Positions 1 to 5,723 of a DNA stretch of 5,723 bases are shown here, piece by piece. Both the position numbers and the translations under genes were made by a program. The notes beneath the pieces are model-generated. The model did no database searches, had not been told where the DNA came from, and worked only from the letters and a program-made list of their open reading frames with translations. The stretch spans positions 1-5,723 of the forward strand of contig JAKFXV010000126.1 of assembly GCA_021731205.1 (NCBI GenBank), in the 5' to 3' direction. This DNA is from Nocardioides sp. (GTDB taxonomy: Bacteria; Actinomycetota; Actinomycetes; Propionibacteriales; Nocardioidaceae). How positions within the stretch are numbered: position 1 is the stretch's first letter; the number at the start of each line of letters is the position of its first letter.

Positions 1-36
1 TGGGTGTCGATGGGTCGCTCGCCCCATCGACACCCA
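1..36 (-). terminator. Hairpin, probable terminator of the FHA-HTH gene
   Basis: Bases 1-14 (TGGGTGTCGATGGG) are perfectly reverse-complementary to bases 23-36, giving a 14-bp stem with an 8-nt loop (15-22). The stem could extend past the left edge. It lies 35 bp beyond the stop of the minus-strand FHA-HTH gene, the expected place for its terminator. No T-tract follows on the plus strand, and the minus-strand downstream side is outside the window. It may also serve a convergent gene to the left. Bases 37-71 hold nothing I recognise. Confidence 0.65.
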
Positions 37-71
37 CGAAGGTCGGGGCAGGGTCAGCTGTGCGAACGGCT

Positions 72-770
72 TCAGCCGCGCGGCGGGTCGAGCAGCGGCA
101 GGTCTTCCGGCGTGACGAGGCGGGTCGAGACGGCGTACTCGACGAGATGCCGGCGACGGTTGGCGGCCATTCCCCCCGGACCACCGCGCAGGCCACGCAC
201 CCCGGCCGCCGACAACTTGTCGCACACGTTCTCCAACTTCTTGTCGAAACGTTTGGTCGTCCAGCCCAACCGACTCGCTGCGGCCTGGGTGCTGGGGATC
301 TCGCCCGCGCCGGTGCCCTCGCGCCGTAGGACGGGCTCCGCCAGGGCGAGCACGGCCAGCAGCTGAGAGTCGGTGAACTTGCCGGGAACGATGGTTAGGA
401 GACCGGAGCCGTCACGGGGGTTGTCGTCGGCGTCGTACGCCGCGCCGGGCACGGTCAGTTCCAACTCGTATGACGTGTCGCCGGCGGCGAAGGTCACCAG
501 GGTGCGCGGAAAGACCAGCGGCAGCTTGGCGCCAGGGGCGAGCGTGCTGCGCATCAGGCCGCGCTCGTCGGTGAGGTACGCCGCCAGCCGACCACCCACG
601 TTGTGCACCCACCACAGTCCGCCGGCCCACTCGAGAGCGAGGAACTCGCGATGCAAGAAGGGGTTGTCGTCGATCGACACGTCACCGGCTCGGCCGACGG
701 TGAGTCGCTCCCCCGGCTGGGCCGAGTGCAACTCGCCTGCGAAGTCGAGGACCAAGCTGCGAGATATCAT
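72..770 (-). CDS. FHA-domain protein with C-terminal helix-turn-helix-like region
   Basis: A 232-aa cytoplasmic protein with no signal peptide or membrane segment. Residues about 5-107 look like an FHA (forkhead-associated, phosphothreonine-binding) fold: G26-R27 in LTVGRAGDVSI, H40 in NPFLHRE, and N57-V-G. The serine usually found three residues before the conserved His is P37 here, so phosphopeptide binding may be altered. After a polar linker (about 109-130), residues 131-228 are helical and include a helix-turn-helix-like stretch (about 160-191, TQAAASRLGW followed by KKLENVCDKL), which suggests DNA binding. This FHA-plus-HTH arrangement occurs in actinobacteria. The divergent kinase next door makes it a likely phosphorylation partner or transcriptional effector (inference). 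The ATG at 770 is chosen because the first FHA strand begins at residue 5. No strong ribosome binding site precedes it, so a leaderless or weakly initiated mRNA is possible. DNA targets are unknown. Confidence 0.85.
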   Translation of the reverse strand: MISRSLVLDFAGELHSAQPGERLTVGRAGDVSIDDNPFLHREFLALEWAGGLWWVHNVGGRLAAYLTDERGLMRSTLAPGAKLPLVFPRTLVTFAAGDTSYELELTVPGAAYDADDNPRDGSGLLTIVPGKFTDSQLLAVLALAEPVLRREGTGAGEIPSTQAAASRLGWTTKRFDKKLENVCDKLSAAGVRGLRGGPGGMAANRRRHLVEYAVSTRLVTPEDLPLLDPPRG

Positions 771-800
771 CGACGCTCAGCCTACGAGCCGAGGAGGACC
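765..800 (+). promoter_or_regulatory. Compact divergent start region with candidate kinase -10 box and ribosome binding site
   Basis: Only 30 bp (771-800) separate the two divergent start codons. TATCAT at 765-770 matches the -10 consensus at five of six bases and would give a kinase leader of about 24 nt. It overlaps the first codons of the FHA-HTH gene. No convincing -35 box is visible. GAGGAGG at 791-797 is a strong Shine-Dalgarno sequence, three bases before the GTG at 801, which is closer than usual. On the minus strand TAGGCT (784-779) fits the loose actinobacterial TANNNT -10 and lies 8 bases before the FHA gene's ATG. The ribosome binding site is well supported; the promoter boxes are guesses. 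Confidence 0.4.
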
Positions 801-2354
801 GTGAGAATCCCCGCCGTGGGCGAGACCTTCGGTCCCTACCTCGTCCAGCGCGAGCTCGGCCGGGGGGCGATGGGCTCCGTTTTCGTCGCCACCCAGGTGG
901 CCCTCAACCGCCCGGTCGCACTGAAGGTGCTGCTGCCGCAGTTCGCCGACAGCGAGGACTACCGGCGTCGCTTCCAGCGCGAGGCGTCCGCGCTGGCCAG
1001 CGCCCAATCACCGCACATCGTGGCGATCTACGACCACGGCGAGATCGACGGCGCCCTGTACATCGCCACCCAGTTGGTGCCCGGTGGCGACGTCGGCAAC
1101 CGCCTCGCAACCGGTCCGATGTCCACAGCCGACGCGCTGCGGGTGATGCGGCAGGTCGCGACCGCCCTAGCCGATGCCCACGGTGTCGGGGTGCTGCACC
1201 GCGATGTCAAGCCCAGCAACGTCTTGATCTGGGATCGCAGCGACGGAATCCATGCGTACCTGTGCGACTTCGGGATCGCCAAGGTGGAGGGCTCCGGCCA
1301 GCACACCAGCACTGAAGGCATCATCGGCACTTGGGCCTACCTGTCACCCGAGCGCTGCAGCGGCGCACCCGCTAGCGAGGCCAGCGACATCTACGCCGCA
1401 GGTGGTCTGCTGTGGAGCCTGCTGACCGGTACTGCGCCGTACGACGGCACGGCGGTCGAGCTGGCAATGGCACACGTGACTCGTCCGGTCCCACAGCTCC
1501 CGGTGGCCACGGCCGAAGACGAGTCGACCAGCGCCCTCAACCAGATCCTGCGCCGCTCGATGGCCAAGGACCCGACCCATCGCTATGCCACGGCAGCCCA
1601 GCTCGCCCAGGCCATTTCCGAGGCTATCGCCGGGGTGGAGCGCGAGTCGGTCGCGGCGCCAGCTGACGCAACCGTCATTGCGGCCGAGCCGTTCGTGCCA
1701 CCTGCCGGACCGCCCGCCGAACCGCGCCGTCGCTTCGGCATGGCTGCCGGGCTCGCCGCGGTCGCCTTGGTCGTCGCGACGCTCGCCGGCGTGGCGTGGG
1801 CCCAAGGGTGGCGACCCGCGTTCCGAGAGTCAGGCGAACCGACCGGCGGCCCGCCGACGACCAATCCGAGGGCGGAGTGCTGGGACGGCGCCACCGCGGA
1901 CCAACTCAGCGAGTGCACTACTCCGCGCGGCCTCGCCGGCCTCGCCTGGGTGTTCCCGTCGTTGCGCCCTGATCAGCCCGAGTGTTCCACCAGGCAGGCC
2001 GAGGTCGACGGCAAGCTCGACGTGGTGATCTGCACCTTCGAGTTCCGAGGCACTCCCGGGCTCGTGCGCTACACCTCCTGGGCGAATCTCGATCGGTCGC
2101 ATCGCTACTACAACGGCCAGTACCCCGCCGCGCCGAGACTTGCGAACGGACCCGAATCTGCGGCTCGCTGGGTATGGCGATTGAGCGCGCGAACCGAGCG
2201 CGGCCGGATCCGGATGTCGACGGCGTACGTCGATTGGCCGTTCTCGGTCTCGGTCGAGGCCGGCACCCTCGCGGCAAGGGAATGGGCCTACCGACAGCTA
2301 GCCTTTCGACCAGACAGCCAGATGACCGGCATCGAGCAGGGGGACGGCCGATGA
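801..2354 (+). CDS. Membrane Ser/Thr protein kinase (PknB-type) with extracytoplasmic four-Cys domain
   Basis: A 517-aa receptor-type Hanks kinase. The cytoplasmic kinase domain is about residues 13-275 and looks active: glycine loop GRGAMGSV (20-27), ATP-anchoring K42 in VALKV, catalytic loop HRDVKPSN (133-140) with D135, DFG at 156-158, Thr/Ser in the activation loop (T169, S170, T171, T177 in GTWAYLSPE), and DIYAAG. An Ala/Pro-rich juxtamembrane stretch follows, then one membrane segment at about 314-335. The outer part of about 180 residues has four cysteines (C360, C372, C395, C411), probably two disulfides, and is rich in Trp/Tyr. It has no PASTA repeats and I cannot name its fold; it is presumably the sensor. 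The GTG start at 801 follows a GAGGAGG and sits just before the kinase fold. An in-frame extension back to 603 only shadows the FHA gene. The last four bases overlap the next start (ATGA), so the phosphodiesterase is probably co-translated. The ligand and substrates are unknown; the FHA protein is the obvious candidate substrate. Confidence 0.93.
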   Translation: MRIPAVGETFGPYLVQRELGRGAMGSVFVATQVALNRPVALKVLLPQFADSEDYRRRFQREASALASAQSPHIVAIYDHGEIDGALYIATQLVPGGDVGNRLATGPMSTADALRVMRQVATALADAHGVGVLHRDVKPSNVLIWDRSDGIHAYLCDFGIAKVEGSGQHTSTEGIIGTWAYLSPERCSGAPASEASDIYAAGGLLWSLLTGTAPYDGTAVELAMAHVTRPVPQLPVATAEDESTSALNQILRRSMAKDPTHRYATAAQLAQAISEAIAGVERESVAAPADATVIAAEPFVPPAGPPAEPRRRFGMAAGLAAVALVVATLAGVAWAQGWRPAFRESGEPTGGPPTTNPRAECWDGATADQLSECTTPRGLAGLAWVFPSLRPDQPECSTRQAEVDGKLDVVICTFEFRGTPGLVRYTSWANLDRSHRYYNGQYPAAPRLANGPESAARWVWRLSARTERGRIRMSTAYVDWPFSVSVEAGTLAAREWAYRQLAFRPDSQMTGIEQGDGR

Positions 2355-3469
2355 GCCCACTATCACTGCGGGGCGAGAGCCGCTGGCGGCTGCGTGCGGC
2401 TCTGATCAGCGTCGCGCTCACGGTGTGTGCCGTCGCGGCTCCGGTGCTGGCGCCGCGCGGCGACGCACCAGCGCCGCCCCCCGCGGTCGCGGAGCAGGTC
2501 AGCGCGCCGCATCACCCGGCAGCCGCCGGAGACCGCTCCGTCCCGCCCGCTCGCCGCGCCGTGTCCAGGCCCTGGGTGAGGTCGGTCCTCGTCGTGTCGA
2601 TCGACGGTCTGAACCCCGACGCCATCACGGCCCTGGGGCCCAGCCAGGCTCCGCACCTGCACCGCCTGATCGCCGAGGGAGCCGCGACACTCAACGCCCG
2701 GACGGAGTTTGAGTCCACGCAAACCCTCCCCAACCACACCGGCATGGTGACCGGGCGCCCGGTCAGCACGGACATCGGCGGCCACGGCGTGACCTTCAAC
2801 GAGGACAACGGCGGCACCGTGCGCGCAACCGCCGGCGAGAAGGTGCGTTCGGCGTTCTCCGCTGTGCATCGCGCCGGCGGTCGGACCGCCCTGTTCGCGA
2901 GCAAGCCGAAGTTCGACTTCCTGGACCGGTCGTGGCCGACCGCGATCGACAAGTACCGCATGGAGCCCGACAACAAACGGCTCACCCGCCTGGTCCTGCG
3001 AGACCTCCGTCGACAACGCCGGACGTTCCGGTTCGTGCACTTCTCGGCCCCGGACACCGCTGGGCACGCGTCGTCGTACATGTCGGCGGACTACCTCGAA
3101 GCGGTGCGCAAGACCGACCACCGGCTCGGCCGGCTGATGGGCGCGATCGATGAGACCCGGCGGCTGCGACGGCACCTGCTGCTGGTCGTGACCAGCGACC
3201 ATGGGGGCCTGGGCACGAGCCACGCGGACGCCACTCGCCGCTACAACTACACGATGCCGTTCTTCGTGTGGGGTCGCGGTATCGAAGGCGCCGACCTCTA
3301 CGACCTCAACCCGCAGTACGCCGACCCGGGCGCTTCCCGGCCCGACTATGCCGGGGCGCAGCCGATTCGCAACGGCATGGTGGCCAACCTCGTGACGCAG
3401 CTGTTGAGCCTCAAAGCCGTGCCCGGGAGCCGGTTCAACACCGCGCAGGACGTGCGGGTCTTCGACTAG
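2351..3469 (+). CDS. Membrane-anchored type I phosphodiesterase / nucleotide pyrophosphatase-like protein
   Basis: A 372-aa member of the alkaline phosphatase superfamily, NPP-like branch. These enzymes use two metal ions, usually zinc, and a Thr nucleophile to cleave phosphodiester or pyrophosphate bonds. Visible motifs: D85 in VVSIDGLNPD; probable nucleophile T125 in QTLPNHTG, followed by GRPVSTDIGGHG; D235 and H239 in APDTAGH; D283-H284 in TSDHGG. H291 in GTSHAD is a candidate for the last metal ligand, though in classical NPPs that His lies much further downstream. An Arg-rich N-terminus precedes a hydrophobic segment (about 16-34). The Pro after VLA makes cleavage there less likely, so an N-terminal anchor or signal peptide is predicted, then a Pro/Ala linker (36-76) and an extracytoplasmic catalytic domain. 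The ATG overlaps the kinase stop by 4 nt and has AGGGGA six bases upstream. The substrate is not deducible: nucleotides, phospholipid headgroups or sugar phosphates are all possible. It may act in the same response as the kinase, or simply share its mRNA. Confidence 0.88.
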   Translation: MSPLSLRGESRWRLRAALISVALTVCAVAAPVLAPRGDAPAPPPAVAEQVSAPHHPAAAGDRSVPPARRAVSRPWVRSVLVVSIDGLNPDAITALGPSQAPHLHRLIAEGAATLNARTEFESTQTLPNHTGMVTGRPVSTDIGGHGVTFNEDNGGTVRATAGEKVRSAFSAVHRAGGRTALFASKPKFDFLDRSWPTAIDKYRMEPDNKRLTRLVLRDLRRQRRTFRFVHFSAPDTAGHASSYMSADYLEAVRKTDHRLGRLMGAIDETRRLRRHLLLVVTSDHGGLGTSHADATRRYNYTMPFFVWGRGIEGADLYDLNPQYADPGASRPDYAGAQPIRNGMVANLVTQLLSLKAVPGSRFNTAQDVRVFD

Positions 3470-3479
3470 CCGCGGTTGC

Positions 3480-5723
<2,244 letters not shown>

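Noticed and set aside
603..800. Longer kinase reading frame starting with an ATG at 603
   Set aside because: It lies opposite the well-supported FHA gene, adds no recognisable domain, and the GAGGAGG at 791-797 points to the GTG at 801.
1982..2350. Upstream extension of the phosphodiesterase frame inside the kinase gene
   Set aside because: Arg-rich shadow of the kinase's outer domain; the ATG at 2351 has a ribosome binding site and begins the membrane anchor.
2630..2645. Short near-palindrome CTGGGGCCCAG
   Set aside because: Inside a coding region and expected by chance in GC-rich sequence.
2363..3223. 286-aa minus-strand open frame
   Set aside because: Antisense to the phosphodiesterase, low-complexity composition rich in Gly/Arg/Val, no family resemblance.

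Overview
The window is about 70% G+C by eye, gene-dense and free of mobile elements, RNA genes or CRISPR. It looks like chromosome from a high-GC actinobacterium. The CysO/CysM sulfur-carrier cysteine pathway, a DUF3152 secreted protein, a membrane Ser/Thr kinase with a divergent FHA-HTH protein, and the bacterial Ig-like repeats together suggest the Propionibacteriales (for example Nocardioidaceae). That family-level placement is inference, not proof.

Layout, left to right. Positions 1-36 form a perfect 14-bp hairpin, a probable terminator. A minus-strand gene (72-770) encodes an N-terminal FHA-like domain joined to a C-terminal helix-turn-helix-like region. Only 30 bp away, on the plus strand, is a PknB-type membrane Ser/Thr kinase (801-2354). 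Its stop overlaps the start of a membrane-anchored phosphodiesterase / nucleotide pyrophosphatase-like enzyme (2351-3469). Ten bp further on, the convergent minus-strand operon ends. Read in its own direction, that operon is cysO (partial, cut by the right edge), cysM, then a secreted DUF3152 metalloprotease-like protein with two Ig-like repeats. All its junctions overlap: 4 nt for cysO/cysM and 10 nt for cysM/DUF3152.

How the genes may work together. The left half looks like a phospho-signalling module: a receptor kinase with a cysteine-containing outer domain, a divergent FHA-HTH protein that could be its effector (recalling PknH/EmbR of Mycobacterium tuberculosis but with the domains in the opposite order), and a co-translated extracytoplasmic phosphodiesterase. 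The right half is a cysteine biosynthesis unit: CysO thiocarboxylate supplies sulfur and CysM joins it to O-phosphoserine. An exported metzincin-like protein of unknown function is translationally coupled to it.

The individual protein families are known. The less ordinary points are the kinase/phosphodiesterase coupling, the uncharacterised four-cysteine sensor domain, the atypical FHA pocket, and the coupling of a secreted metzincin-like protein to cysM. I see no clear evidence of a wholly new defence or mobile system here.
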